64,000 bases of DNA from CAITZA01 sp937915285 (GTDB lineage Bacteria > Desulfobacterota > Desulfomonilia > Desulfomonilales > Desulfomonilaceae): assembly GCA_036821825.1 (NCBI GenBank), contig DAISIV010000019.1, forward strand, positions 1-64,000, written 5' to 3'. Numbering within the stretch: position 1 is the first letter of the stretch; each line of letters starts with the position of its first letter. The notes under the pieces were generated by a model. The model did not search any database. It had not been told where the DNA came from and worked only from the letters and a program-made list of their open reading frames with translations. Made by a program: the position numbers and the translations under genes. Below, piece by piece: positions 26,510 through 35,712 of the stretch.

Positions 26510-28134
26510 GTCCCACAATACGTGACATGAACAACATAATGGACCAGGAAGAGTTTATCCGGGATGTTACTTCGGTATACCCAAACAAAGTCGCCAAAAA
26601 GCGTTTGAAACACATTGTTGTAAAGAGTGAAGGCGAGAATCCGGAGATAGAAGCTAATGTCCGGACAATACCAGGAATCATAACTCAAAGAGGCTGCTGC
26701 TACGCCGGATGCAAGGGCGTGGTTATAGGCCCGATTGGTGACATGGTACACATAGTACATGGCCCTATAGGATGCTCATTTTACGCGTGGAATACCCGTA
26801 GGAACATGTTCAGGCCACGCGAAGACGGGGCAAACTATCTGAATTACTGCTTTTCAACCGACATGCAGGATTCAGATGTAATCTTCGGCGGTGAGAAGAA
26901 GTTGCGTCAGGCGATTCAGGAGGCTCATGACATTTTCAAACCGAAGGCCATCAGCGTTCACGCCACCTGCCCAGTCGGGCTCATAGGTGACGACATTCAG
27001 GCAGTGGCCAGAGAAATGACGGAGAAGACGGGAACCCTGGTAATTGCCTTTAACTGCGAAGGTTATAAGGGTGTCAGCCAGTCGGGTGGCCATCACATAG
27101 CCAACAACAAGCTGTTTGAAAATGTTGTCGGTAAGGATGACTCAAATCCGATCCAGGATAAGTTCGTCATCAATATCCTTGGCGAATACAATATTGGAGG
27201 CGACGCATGGGAAATAGAGCGAGCTTTCGCCAAATGCGGGATCAGAATCATATCGACCTTCAGCGGGGACGCATCCATCGATGAAATGCGCAGGGCCCAT
27301 CAGGCCAATCTAAACCTGGTGATGTGTCACAGGTCCATCAACTACATGGCCGAAATGATGGAGAACGCCTTCGGAATACCGTGGATCAAGGTCAATTTCA
27401 TCGGAGTCAAAGGCATGTCCAAGAGTTTGCGCAAGGTGGCGAAATATTTCGATGACCCTGAACTCACTCAGAAAGTTGAACAGGTCATAGCTGAGGAGGA
27501 GGCCGAGGCTTACAGCCTCATAGCCGACCACAGTGACAGGCTCAGGGGAAAAACAGCCATGCTGTTCGTTGGAGGCTCGAGGGCTCACCACTACCAGGAA
27601 CTCTTCACGGAACTCGGCATGGAAACAACCGTGGCCGGTTTCGAGTTTGCGCACAGAGATGACTACGAGGGCCGACACGTTCTCCCCGATGTGAAGCCGG
27701 ACGCTGACAGCCGTAACATAGAGGAGATCAGAGTTGAACAGGATGAAAACAGATTCAGACCCAGGATACCTGTGGAACAGATGGAGGAATTGCAGAAAGA
27801 GGGTTTCCTCGGCTCATACGAAGGCATGATTCCGGAAATGAAACATGGGGCCATGATAATAGATGACATCAGCCATGCAGAGCTGGAACAACTGATTTTA
27901 CGTTTCAAACCAGATGTGGTCTGCTCCGGAATCAAGGACAAATACATGATCGAGAAATTCGGAGTTCCCTCAAAACAGCTCCACAACTATGACTATAGCG
28001 GTCCATACGCAGGTTTCAGGGGAGCTGTCAATTTTGCCAGGGACATTGACATGATGATCAATAACCCGGCCTGGAAAATGATCAAAGCCCCGTGGGATAT
28101 CGAGCCGGTCCTGAGGGCCGAGACCGTGGCATAA
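26506..28134 (+). CDS. nifD: Nitrogenase molybdenum-iron protein alpha chain
   Basis: The 542-residue catalytic subunit holds FeMo-co. P-cluster cysteines C64, C90 and C155 and the FeMo-co ligands C274 (NLVMCHRSINY) and H493 (QLHNYDYSGP) are present, as are Q192 and H196 in GVSQSGGHH. Residues ~385-440 form an extra ~50-residue insertion like that of Clostridium pasteurianum NifD, marking the clostridial/archaeal-like lineage. The cofactor-site segment reads HNYDYSGP where the common form is HSWDYSGP. The P-cluster region reads RGCCYAGC, with one extra cysteine on each side. The nifI1/nifI2-linked layout and the absence of an anfG/vnfG gene before nifK argue for the Mo enzyme. Confidence 0.93.
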   Translation: MSPTIRDMNNIMDQEEFIRDVTSVYPNKVAKKRLKHIVVKSEGENPEIEANVRTIPGIITQRGCCYAGCKGVVIGPIGDMVHIVHGPIGCSFYAWNTRRNMFRPREDGANYLNYCFSTDMQDSDVIFGGEKKLRQAIQEAHDIFKPKAISVHATCPVGLIGDDIQAVAREMTEKTGTLVIAFNCEGYKGVSQSGGHHIANNKLFENVVGKDDSNPIQDKFVINILGEYNIGGDAWEIERAFAKCGIRIISTFSGDASIDEMRRAHQANLNLVMCHRSINYMAEMMENAFGIPWIKVNFIGVKGMSKSLRKVAKYFDDPELTQKVEQVIAEEEAEAYSLIADHSDRLRGKTAMLFVGGSRAHHYQELFTELGMETTVAGFEFAHRDDYEGRHVLPDVKPDADSRNIEEIRVEQDENRFRPRIPVEQMEELQKEGFLGSYEGMIPEMKHGAMIIDDISHAELEQLILRFKPDVVCSGIKDKYMIEKFGVPSKQLHNYDYSGPYAGFRGAVNFARDIDMMINNPAWKMIKAPWDIEPVLRAETVA

Positions 28135-28247
28135 CCTACTGATCTTACAAGGATGACATTGGGGGATCAGTTTAGCTGAACTGTCAGGGGACAAACTTTG
28201 CCAATTCACGGAGATCTTCTGACATTTCTAATCAAGAGAGCAAAGCA

Positions 28248-29624
28248 ATGTTAGATATGACACCCAAAGAGGTCAGTGAACGATCTGCCCTGAGGATTAA
28301 CCCTGCAAAGACCTGTCAGCCCATCGGGGCGATGTACGCCTCACTGGGCATCCATCGCTGTCTGCCTCACAGCCATGGGAGCCAGGGTTGCTGTTCATAC
28401 CATCGTAGTCACCTCACAAGACACTACAAGGAGCCGGTAGTGGCTTCAACCAGCTCTTTTACAGAAGGCGCTGCGGTATTTGGCGGTGGTCCGAACCTAA
28501 GACAGTCGCTGAATAACATTTTCCAGGTTTACAACCCGGATGTCGTGGCTGTTCACACCACATGCCTTTCGGAAACAATAGGTGATGACATTCCCTCGGT
28601 TGTACGAAAGGCCCGTGAGGACGGTATAATCCCGGACGGGAAGTTTGTGATTCACGCCAACACGCCGAGTTACGTTGGGTCAAATGTGACCGGATTCTCC
28701 AATATGGTTAAGGCGATGATAGATTACCTTTCCTCCAGAGAATTCGGTTCTTCGACAGATGTGAATGTCATCCCCGGCTATGTCGATCCCGCTGACATGC
28801 GCGAAATCAAACGCATGCTTGGAGAACTCAATGTTTCAGGCATCGTTTTCCCGGATACCTCTGACGTGCTCGATTTACCGATGACCGGATCATACGAGAT
28901 GTTCCCCAAGGGCGGGACAACAATCGAACAGATTATGAAGACGGGATCCAGCGGACTGACCATTTCCCTGGGAGCCTTCGCCTCGGAGGCCGGCGGAGCC
29001 TCTCTGGAGAGCAAATGTGGTGTGCCGTTCAAGGTCCTGGATTTGCCTGTGGGAGTGCACGCCACCGACATGTTCGTAAAGTCGATACTGGAAATAACGG
29101 GAGAGATCCGACCACCGGCGTCCATGATTGATGATCGGGGACGTGTCATGGACTTGATGACCGACATGCAGGGCTACCTATACGGCAAGAAGGTAGCTCT
29201 TTACGGCGATCCGGACCAGGTGATAGCGATGACCGACTTTCTGGTCAGTATGGGCATGCGTCCAGTCTACGTAATCACCGGAACACCTGGAAAGCGTTTT
29301 GAAGACAGGGTCAACAGGATACTGGGCAATGACTCCTCCAACTGCCTGGTGAAGGCGTCGGCCGACCTGTTTTACCTGCACCAGTTGATCAAGAACGGGC
29401 CGGTAGACCTCATCATCGGAAACACCTATGGCAAATATATCGCACGAGCTGAAGACATACCCTTTGTACGGTACGGGTTCCCGATTCTGGATCGTGTCGG
29501 TCACGGTTTCTTTCCGACATTCGGATACAGGGGCGCTATGCGCATACTAACTTCTATTATTAATACATTACTTGACAGGGTTGATAGAGACGCGCCTGAA
29601 GAGAGATTTGAACTAGTTATGTAA
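28248..29624 (+). CDS. nifK: Nitrogenase molybdenum-iron protein beta chain
   Basis: This 458-residue partner of NifD shares the P-cluster. Ligands C23, C48 and C106 are in KTCQPIGA, GSQGCCSY and TTCLSETIGDD, and the SSFTEGAAVFGG segment holds the serine near the P-cluster. It lacks the ~50-residue N-terminal extension of proteobacterial NifK, as in clostridial-type beta chains, which is the counterpart of the NifD insertion. It follows nifD after a 113-base spacer with no gene. An AGAGAGCAAAGC sequence upstream is only a weak ribosome site. Confidence 0.94.
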   Translation: MLDMTPKEVSERSALRINPAKTCQPIGAMYASLGIHRCLPHSHGSQGCCSYHRSHLTRHYKEPVVASTSSFTEGAAVFGGGPNLRQSLNNIFQVYNPDVVAVHTTCLSETIGDDIPSVVRKAREDGIIPDGKFVIHANTPSYVGSNVTGFSNMVKAMIDYLSSREFGSSTDVNVIPGYVDPADMREIKRMLGELNVSGIVFPDTSDVLDLPMTGSYEMFPKGGTTIEQIMKTGSSGLTISLGAFASEAGGASLESKCGVPFKVLDLPVGVHATDMFVKSILEITGEIRPPASMIDDRGRVMDLMTDMQGYLYGKKVALYGDPDQVIAMTDFLVSMGMRPVYVITGTPGKRFEDRVNRILGNDSSNCLVKASADLFYLHQLIKNGPVDLIIGNTYGKYIARAEDIPFVRYGFPILDRVGHGFFPTFGYRGAMRILTSIINTLLDRVDRDAPEERFELVM

Positions 29625-29638
29625 GGAAGAGATGTCAA

Positions 29639-31024
29639 ATGGGATCTACAATCTTTGAGGAGAGAGACAGGCAGATTCATCGAAAAGGCGATGAGCCTTT
29701 CAGCATGGACTGCGACATGCCAAGCCTTGCTGGGGCTGTAAGTCAGAGAGCGTGCGTTTTCTGTGGCTCCAGGGTGGTGCTTTATCCGATTGCCGACGCT
29801 TTGCACCTGGTTCATGGCCCCATCGGATGCGCAGCATACACATGGGACATAAGAGGCGCCCTTTCTTCAGGGCCTGAGTTACACCGTCTCAGTTTCTCAA
29901 CAGACCTCCAGGAGAAGGACGTGATATTCGGCGGAGAAAAGAAACTCTATCAGGCTCTCATTGAATTGATAAACCGCCATAGCCCCAAGGGCGCCTTCGT
30001 GTATTCAACGTGCATAGTCGGGATAATTGGGGATGACCTTGGAGCTGTATGCAGGAGAGTATCCGAAGAGACTGGCATTCCTGTGATACCTGTTCAGTCC
30101 GAGGGTTTCAAGGGAAACAAGCGTGCGGGGTATAACGCAGCGTGCAAGGCGCTGTTTGAACTGGTCGGGACCGGGGTCATCGACGACATATCCCCTGTCA
30201 GTATCAACATACTTGGAGACTTCAACCTGGCAGGCGAGATTTGGATCATCAGGGAGTATTTCGAGCGAATGGGTGTGCAGGTTGTGGCAAACATTACGGG
30301 AGATGGCCGTATTGACGATATCAAGAGGTCTCACGGCGCATCGCTAAATGTCGTTCAGTGTTCCGGTTCCACCATTGACCTGGCCATCATGATGGAAAGG
30401 CAATACGGCATACCGTTCATGAGAGTTTCCTATTTCGGGGTAGAAGACATGGCTGAATCACTTTACAGGGTAGCCAACTTCTTCAGCGATGGAGATACGG
30501 ACATAATGGATCGGACGAGAGAGCTGGTTAGGAATGAACTGGCCCAACTCTACCCATTACTTGAGAAATACCGAAAGGATCTGATGGGTAAGAAGGCCGC
30601 AATCTACGTTGGAGGAGCGTTCAAGGCTTTTTCATTGGTCAAGGCGTTCAGGCTGATCGGTATGGATGTAGCCCTGGTAGGTTCGCAAACAGGCACAGAA
30701 GAGGACTACAGGGAACTCTACGATATAACGGACCCTGGAACCATCATAGTTGATGATTCAAACCCACTGGAGCTTTCCAGTTTTCTGCAGGAGAAGGACG
30801 TAGACATCTTTGTTGGTGGCGTAAAGGAACGCCCAATCGCATACAAGCTGGGAGTGGGCTTCTGTGACCACAATCATGAACGCAAGGAGGCCCTCGAGGG
30901 ATTTGTTGGCATGCTCAATTTTGCGCGGGAAGTACATTCCACAGTCATGAGTCCGGTATGGAGGTTCTCTCCACGACGAATTTCACAACATAGCAGTTAC
31001 GAACTGTCTCTGAAGGCAGTTTGA
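29639..31024 (+). CDS. nifE: FeMo-cofactor scaffold protein NifE
   Basis: This 461-residue NifD paralogue forms the NifE2N2 scaffold on which NifB-co matures to FeMo-co. Cysteines C39 and C42 (RACVFCGSR), C64 (GPIGCAAYTW) and the later YSTCIVGIIGDD cysteine correspond to cluster ligands. It has EGFKGNKRAGY where NifD has the catalytic Gln/His segment, as expected for NifE. It starts 14 bases after nifK with a clear GGAAGAG element. Confidence 0.92.
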   Translation: MGSTIFEERDRQIHRKGDEPFSMDCDMPSLAGAVSQRACVFCGSRVVLYPIADALHLVHGPIGCAAYTWDIRGALSSGPELHRLSFSTDLQEKDVIFGGEKKLYQALIELINRHSPKGAFVYSTCIVGIIGDDLGAVCRRVSEETGIPVIPVQSEGFKGNKRAGYNAACKALFELVGTGVIDDISPVSINILGDFNLAGEIWIIREYFERMGVQVVANITGDGRIDDIKRSHGASLNVVQCSGSTIDLAIMMERQYGIPFMRVSYFGVEDMAESLYRVANFFSDGDTDIMDRTRELVRNELAQLYPLLEKYRKDLMGKKAAIYVGGAFKAFSLVKAFRLIGMDVALVGSQTGTEEDYRELYDITDPGTIIVDDSNPLELSSFLQEKDVDIFVGGVKERPIAYKLGVGFCDHNHERKEALEGFVGMLNFAREVHSTVMSPVWRFSPRRISQHSSYELSLKAV

Positions 31025-31034
31025 GGGAAGTATC

Positions 31035-32405
31035 ATGAAAGCCCTGGCAGAACATTTCGTGTCAACGACCAACTCCTGCAAACTGTGCAAGCCTCTGGGA
31101 GCTTGCCTGGCATTCCGTGGAATAGAAGGATGCGTCCCTTTCCTTCACGGTTCTCAGGGGTGCGCAACCTATATGAGGCGATACATCATCAGTCATTTTA
31201 GGGAACCTATGGACATAGCATCATCGTCTCTAGGAGAGAAAAGCGCCATTTACGGTGGTGGGCCGAACCTGAAACTCGGCTTGCGCAACCTTATGAATAA
31301 GTACAATCCTCAAATCGTCGGGATAGCGACCACATGTCTGACGGAAACCATCGGTGATGACACTTCGAGGTATGTCACTGAATTCTGCCAGGAATTTGAG
31401 GAGTTCCTTAATTTCCACGGCAGGCCTGAATTGGTGACGGTTTCCACTCCTAGCTATTCCGGTTCCTACATGGAAGGTTTCCACGCTGCCGTTGAGTCGG
31501 TGGTGGCTAAACTCGCAAAGAATGAAGCTGTGGTTGATTCGGTCAACCTGTTTCCGGGGTTCATTTCTCCTGCGGATACCCGTTATCTGAAGGAAATACT
31601 CGCTGATTTTGGGTTAAAGGCCACCGTGCTCCCTGATATTTCAGAGACTTTGGACGCCCCGGCGCTTGCTGGATATGAAAAAATTCCAGCAGGAGGCGCA
31701 AGGCTTAATGACATCAGGGCCATGGGAGGGGCATTGGCTTCAGTCGAGTTTGGACGTTCCATTATCGGTTCTCACTCCCCGGGAAACACCCTGCGCGAAA
31801 AGTTCCATCAACCTCTGTACAGCTCAGGAACCCCCATCGGTTTACAAGAGACCGACAGATTTTTTGAAATCCTTGAGAAATTGTCGGGGATACCTACTCC
31901 TGAGAAACACGCTCTTGAGCGTGGGAGGCTTGTTGATTCCTACATCGACGGACACAAGTATGTATTTGGTCAGAAGGCGGTCATTTATGGAGAAATGGAC
32001 ATTGTCATAGGGATCACATCGCTCCTGGTTGAAACAGGCATGAAACCCGTGCTGGTGGCTACAGGCTCAAGCAGTAAGAATTTCAGAAACGCCATTGAGG
32101 ATGTCTGTTCGGGAATCCTGGAAGAGTTTCCTGTTGTTATGGAGGATGTGGATTTCTTTGACATTGCCTCAGAGATTAAATCCCTCGAGCCCAACCTTCT
32201 TCTGGGCAACTCAAAAGGCCACAGGCTATCCAAAGAGATGGATGTTCCACTTATTAGAGTAGGTTTTCCGATTCATGACCGTTTCGGAGGACACAGGCAG
32301 TTGTCAATCGGTTATCGTGGCGCCCAGAATTTGTTCGATCTGATCGTCAACACACTCATCCAAAGGAAACAGGACTCCTCTGACATCGGATACGGATACA
32401 TCTGA
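31035..32405 (+). CDS. nifN: FeMo-cofactor scaffold protein NifN
   Basis: This 456-residue NifK paralogue, partner of NifE, starts ten bases after nifE with a GAGGGAAG element. The N-terminal NSCKLCKPLGACLAFRGIEG and GSQGCATYMRRY segments carry the cysteines that correspond to the cluster site, and TTCLTETIGDD follows. It is a separate gene, not fused to NifB. It lacks the NifK serine segment, reading SSSLGEKSAIYGGG instead, which fits a scaffold role. Confidence 0.92.
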   Translation: MKALAEHFVSTTNSCKLCKPLGACLAFRGIEGCVPFLHGSQGCATYMRRYIISHFREPMDIASSSLGEKSAIYGGGPNLKLGLRNLMNKYNPQIVGIATTCLTETIGDDTSRYVTEFCQEFEEFLNFHGRPELVTVSTPSYSGSYMEGFHAAVESVVAKLAKNEAVVDSVNLFPGFISPADTRYLKEILADFGLKATVLPDISETLDAPALAGYEKIPAGGARLNDIRAMGGALASVEFGRSIIGSHSPGNTLREKFHQPLYSSGTPIGLQETDRFFEILEKLSGIPTPEKHALERGRLVDSYIDGHKYVFGQKAVIYGEMDIVIGITSLLVETGMKPVLVATGSSSKNFRNAIEDVCSGILEEFPVVMEDVDFFDIASEIKSLEPNLLLGNSKGHRLSKEMDVPLIRVGFPIHDRFGGHRQLSIGYRGAQNLFDLIVNTLIQRKQDSSDIGYGYI

Positions 32406-32446
32406 TCGGCGCATGGCGTCCGCACAAATTCCTTGAGGTAAAGCAA

Positions 32447-33721
32447 ATGAAATCAAAACTTAATTTACTCAACCATCCCTGCTTTAACGAGAAAGTCAAG
32501 GGCTGCAACGGACGGGTTCATCTGCCTGTGGCGCCTGAATGCAACATAAAATGCAATTACTGCGACAGGAAATACGACTGTGTAAATGAGAGCAGGCCAG
32601 GGGTCACCAGTTCGATACTCTCACCGGAGCAGTCCGTAAGATATCTCAAAAGAGTGCTCGAGAGGAACAGCTCCATAACGGTTGCGGGCATCGCCGGACC
32701 CGGCGACACATTCGCCAACACCGAGAGAACCATGAGGACATTGAGCCTCATCAGGGAATCTTTCCCAGATATACTGCTATGTGTCTCAACCAACGGGCTA
32801 AACCTTCCCTTTTGCGTGGATGAACTTAAAAGATTACAGGTTAGCCATGTAACTGTGACGGTCAACACTGTCAATCCGGAAACCGGCGCTAGTATTTACG
32901 CATGGGTGCGGGATGGAAAGATAATATATAGAGGATTACAGGGGGCAAGAATTATTCTATCCAGACAGATCGAGGGTATACAGAAACTGAAGAGCGCCGG
33001 TATTATTGTCAAGGTAAACACCGTTATCATTCCTGGAGTTAACGACTCCGAGGTTTGTGAAGTTGCTGGCGCCATGGCGGCATTGGGAGTTGACATCCAG
33101 AACTGCATGCAGATGTTTCCCAATTCCGGCTCCCCTTTCGGGAACATAAGGGAGCCTAATGCTGAAGAGATAGGGCTGGTACGATCTGAGGCCTCAAAAT
33201 TCATACCCCAAATGAGACACTGCTCCAGATGCAGGGCTGACGCTGTCGGACTTCTCGACAATGACCAGACAGAAAGCTTCAGGGATTGCCTTGAAGAATG
33301 CTCCGGAACATCCGGCTCAGGTGATATCTCTAGACCTTATGTAGCGGTTGCCACAATGGAAGGGGCGCTGGTGAATCTCCATTTCGGTGAAGCCAAGAGC
33401 CTCCAGATATGGGGAAAGACTGACGATGGGTACCAACATATCGAAACACGAAAGACCCCGGAGAGAGGACTAGGCGCCCAACGCTGGGAGCAGATGCTGG
33501 AAACAATAAAAGACTGTAGGGCTGTTCTGGTTAGCGGAATTGGTGAAACCCCTTTGAAATTGCTTGAGAAAAACGGCATCAGAGCCATAGCCATGGCAGG
33601 ATTCATAGAGATGGGACTCAAGGCGGTGTTCGAAGGCGCCAGCCTGAAAGCCTTCAAAAGTCGTAGGGACGGTTGGGAATGCAAAAAATCCTGCTCAGGT
33701 CAAGGAACGGGGTGTGGCTGA
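32447..33721 (+). CDS. nifB: Nitrogenase cofactor biosynthesis radical SAM protein NifB (with NifX-like domain)
   Basis: NifB fuses two [4Fe-4S] clusters and inserts the central carbide and a sulfide to make the 8Fe core (NifB-co). The radical-SAM motif C32-x3-C36-x2-C39 lies in PECNIKCNYCDRKYDC, and the N-terminal HPCFNE and GCNGRVHLP segments bring further cluster ligands. The SAM domain spans about residues 20-290. A NifX/NafY-like domain follows from about 303 (YVAVATMEGALVNLHFGEA). The tail is cysteine-rich (CKKSCSGQGTGCG). It is the last gene of the nif cluster and ends 9 bases before a convergent gene. No nifV, nifU or nifS is in the window. Confidence 0.94.
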   Translation: MKSKLNLLNHPCFNEKVKGCNGRVHLPVAPECNIKCNYCDRKYDCVNESRPGVTSSILSPEQSVRYLKRVLERNSSITVAGIAGPGDTFANTERTMRTLSLIRESFPDILLCVSTNGLNLPFCVDELKRLQVSHVTVTVNTVNPETGASIYAWVRDGKIIYRGLQGARIILSRQIEGIQKLKSAGIIVKVNTVIIPGVNDSEVCEVAGAMAALGVDIQNCMQMFPNSGSPFGNIREPNAEEIGLVRSEASKFIPQMRHCSRCRADAVGLLDNDQTESFRDCLEECSGTSGSGDISRPYVAVATMEGALVNLHFGEAKSLQIWGKTDDGYQHIETRKTPERGLGAQRWEQMLETIKDCRAVLVSGIGETPLKLLEKNGIRAIAMAGFIEMGLKAVFEGASLKAFKSRRDGWECKKSCSGQGTGCG

Positions 33722-33730
33722 AGATGACTC

Positions 33731-34246
33731 CTAGTGGTGAGTCCCTTGCAATGAATAGATCCAGAGACTTGCCAGAATGGAGATAATTGCCAGCGCCACC
33801 ATCACCCGCAGTTTTACGACCATGGGATAACTGACACTATAGACCCTTGAGTTAGAGATCGGGTTTGAATTGTCCGAAGATGAAAAATAAACGAAGTTCC
33901 TCCAGTGTGTGAATCGCCCGAGTCCGAGGGACGCTATGGATTGTTTGTTTGAGTGTCCGGGGCCCAGGGCCGTAGTTCCTTCATAGACCTTGAGTTCCGA
34001 ACTTTCCGGCCTTTCAATGTCGTCGGGCTGTGTAGTGAAGATTAGCCTCTTCCAACTATCTGAAACTTCAGGAAGGTAGACATAACAAAAGCCTGACTTA
34101 TGAGTGATCCCTACCATTGTTTCATGAGTCACTATTACCCCGAACCTGGATATGACCGAAAACACCAGCCCGCTCAATAGGATGACCAGAAATGTCCACA
34201 GGTAGTGCTGAATCCCTGGATGATAGGTTGTTGTTTGACACTGCAT
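33731..34246 (-). CDS. Hypothetical two-helix membrane protein
   Basis: A 171-residue protein of no recognised family. It has one membrane helix near residues 16-40 and one near 148-165, enclosing a ~105-residue domain that is probably outside the membrane and rich in Ser/Tyr/Phe. That domain contains GFCYVYLPEVSDSWKRLIFT. It converges on nifB with nine bases between them and is divergent from the beta-lactamase gene. The ribosome site is poor (AGG immediately before ATG; GAGAGAGG 13 bases away). Function unknown. Confidence 0.55.
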   Translation of the reverse strand: MQCQTTTYHPGIQHYLWTFLVILLSGLVFSVISRFGVIVTHETMVGITHKSGFCYVYLPEVSDSWKRLIFTTQPDDIERPESSELKVYEGTTALGPGHSNKQSIASLGLGRFTHWRNFVYFSSSDNSNPISNSRVYSVSYPMVVKLRVMVALAIISILASLWIYSLQGTHH

Positions 34247-34452
34247 CCTGAATAGGCGCCTCTCTCAAGGGTCAGATTGATCTTGAATAGCAGGGATTTT
34301 TGTTATAGCACAATTGAGGGCATTTGTTGTTTGAGAATGCAAGGAGACGGTCACGCCGGCCTATTCAGACAGACAGTATGGCCGATCCTGGTAAATATCT
34401 TTTCACTCCCTACGAAGTGGGGATATTGAGAGCAGAAATCCAAGGGGTTCAG

Positions 34453-35259
34453 ATGCTAAAGGTTTTCCTGTTTCTTGTTTGCGCCTTAATGATCAATGAT
34501 TCGGCCTTGGCAGACAAAAACTGCTTTTTAGCGGCCGAGAAAGACAAAATTATAGATCAGCAGGGAGACTGCCGGACCCGTCATGCCTGCTGCTCGACTT
34601 TCAAGATCGCTATTAGTCTCATGGGCTACAATGAAGGCATCCTGATCAGTGAGACAGAACCTGAATTACCATTTAAATCAGGGTATTATGATTTGCTGGA
34701 TAGCTGGAGGCAGCCGCATAATCCCAAACTCTGGATGAAAAACAGTTGCGTGTGGTTTTCTCAGGTGATCACCAAAACCATGGGCCTCGAAAGATTCGGC
34801 AAATATGTGAATGATTTCGAGTACGGAAACCGAAACATTTCCGGAGACGTTGGGAAAAATAACGGTCTGACGAACTCCTGGTTGTCCAGTTCGTTGCAGA
34901 TATCTCCTGTGGAGCAAGTAGCCTTTCTTCAAAAATTAGTGGATGGTAAACTCCCTGTCAGTCCCAAGGCGATGGAGATCACAAAAAATATACTTTACAT
35001 CGAAGAATTGCCTACTAGCTGGAAATTGTTTGGCAAGACAGGAAGTGGTAACTTGCTCAAAGATGATGGGACACGCGATGTTGAGCTTCAAATAGGATGG
35101 TTCGTGGGATGGTTATATAAAGACACCCGAGCGATCGTGTTTGCTCAGTTCATTCAGGACGAGACCCGGCAGGATACTCTCGCAGGGAAAAGAGCCAGGG
35201 AAGCGGCTATCAAGAAATTGATCGAGCTGACCGGATCCGTCGATTCGGAGCAAAAATAA
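34453..35259 (+). CDS. Class D (OXA-type) beta-lactamase
   Basis: This 268-residue exported serine beta-lactamase has a signal peptide at residues 1-20 (MLKVFLFLVCALMINDSALA). All class D motifs are intact: S48-T-F-K51, S98-C-V100, Y124-G-N126, W143 and K195-T-G197, so hydrolytic activity is plausible. The start at 34453 is set by AAGGGG five bases upstream and by the signal peptide; longer in-frame starts add a non-signal N-terminus. The STFKIAISLMGYNEGIL stretch is closer to the LCR/NPS-like branch than to common hospital OXA types, by eye. No integron or IS sequence is near, so it looks like a resident gene. Confidence 0.9.
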   Translation: MLKVFLFLVCALMINDSALADKNCFLAAEKDKIIDQQGDCRTRHACCSTFKIAISLMGYNEGILISETEPELPFKSGYYDLLDSWRQPHNPKLWMKNSCVWFSQVITKTMGLERFGKYVNDFEYGNRNISGDVGKNNGLTNSWLSSSLQISPVEQVAFLQKLVDGKLPVSPKAMEITKNILYIEELPTSWKLFGKTGSGNLLKDDGTRDVELQIGWFVGWLYKDTRAIVFAQFIQDETRQDTLAGKRAREAAIKKLIELTGSVDSEQK

Positions 35260-35290
35260 AAATCCAGACTTCCAGGGAAAGGGTTGTTGA

Positions 35291-35491
35291 ATGGAAACCC
35301 CTGTAGAGGAACCCCAGAATATAGAAACTGAAGATAAGGACTCCAAGGACGATGATGACGAGAATCCTGAAGACACCGACTACATTATCGCTGATGGATA
35401 TGAACTTTATGACGACGACACAATGGGTTGCCTAACCATACTTGTTTGCCTGATAGGCATATCCTCGTTTCTCTATTGGCAACTGGCCTAG
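35291..35491 (+). CDS. Small acidic tail-anchored membrane protein
   Basis: A 66-residue protein with ~40 highly acidic residues (about half Asp/Glu between residues 13 and 30), then one C-terminal membrane helix (GCLTILVCLIGISSFLYWQLA). This layout predicts a protein anchored by its tail with the acidic part in the cytoplasm. It starts 31 bases after the beta-lactamase with AAAGGG nine bases before the ATG, so they may share a transcript. No family recognised. Confidence 0.5.
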   Translation: METPVEEPQNIETEDKDSKDDDDENPEDTDYIIADGYELYDDDTMGCLTILVCLIGISSFLYWQLA

Positions 35492-35712
35492 CCAATTGAC
35501 TTCATGTCTACTGGATGATTTTCTCACAGGGTCTTGAGTTTATGGGCGTTTCATGGGCCCTCGGTGTTTGCCCCATTGGAAATTCATTGCCCACGTCAGG
35601 AGAGAAAACCGATGGCGAACCCGGGGCCCATCCCTGAATGAGTAGTTTCCTGTTCTTTTTCGTTTATGGACAAATTCCTGGCAGGAACCGGGGGTGATTA
35701 GGACTCGAATGA

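Noticed and set aside
26506..28134. Alternative nitrogenase (VnfD/AnfD)
   Set aside because: No vnfG/anfG gene lies before the beta chain, and the NifD insertion and nifEN-nifB context fit the molybdenum enzyme of the clostridial type.
24872..33721. Numerous minus-strand open frames across the nif genes
   Set aside because: They mirror the codon pattern of the real plus-strand genes and show no motifs or ribosome sites.
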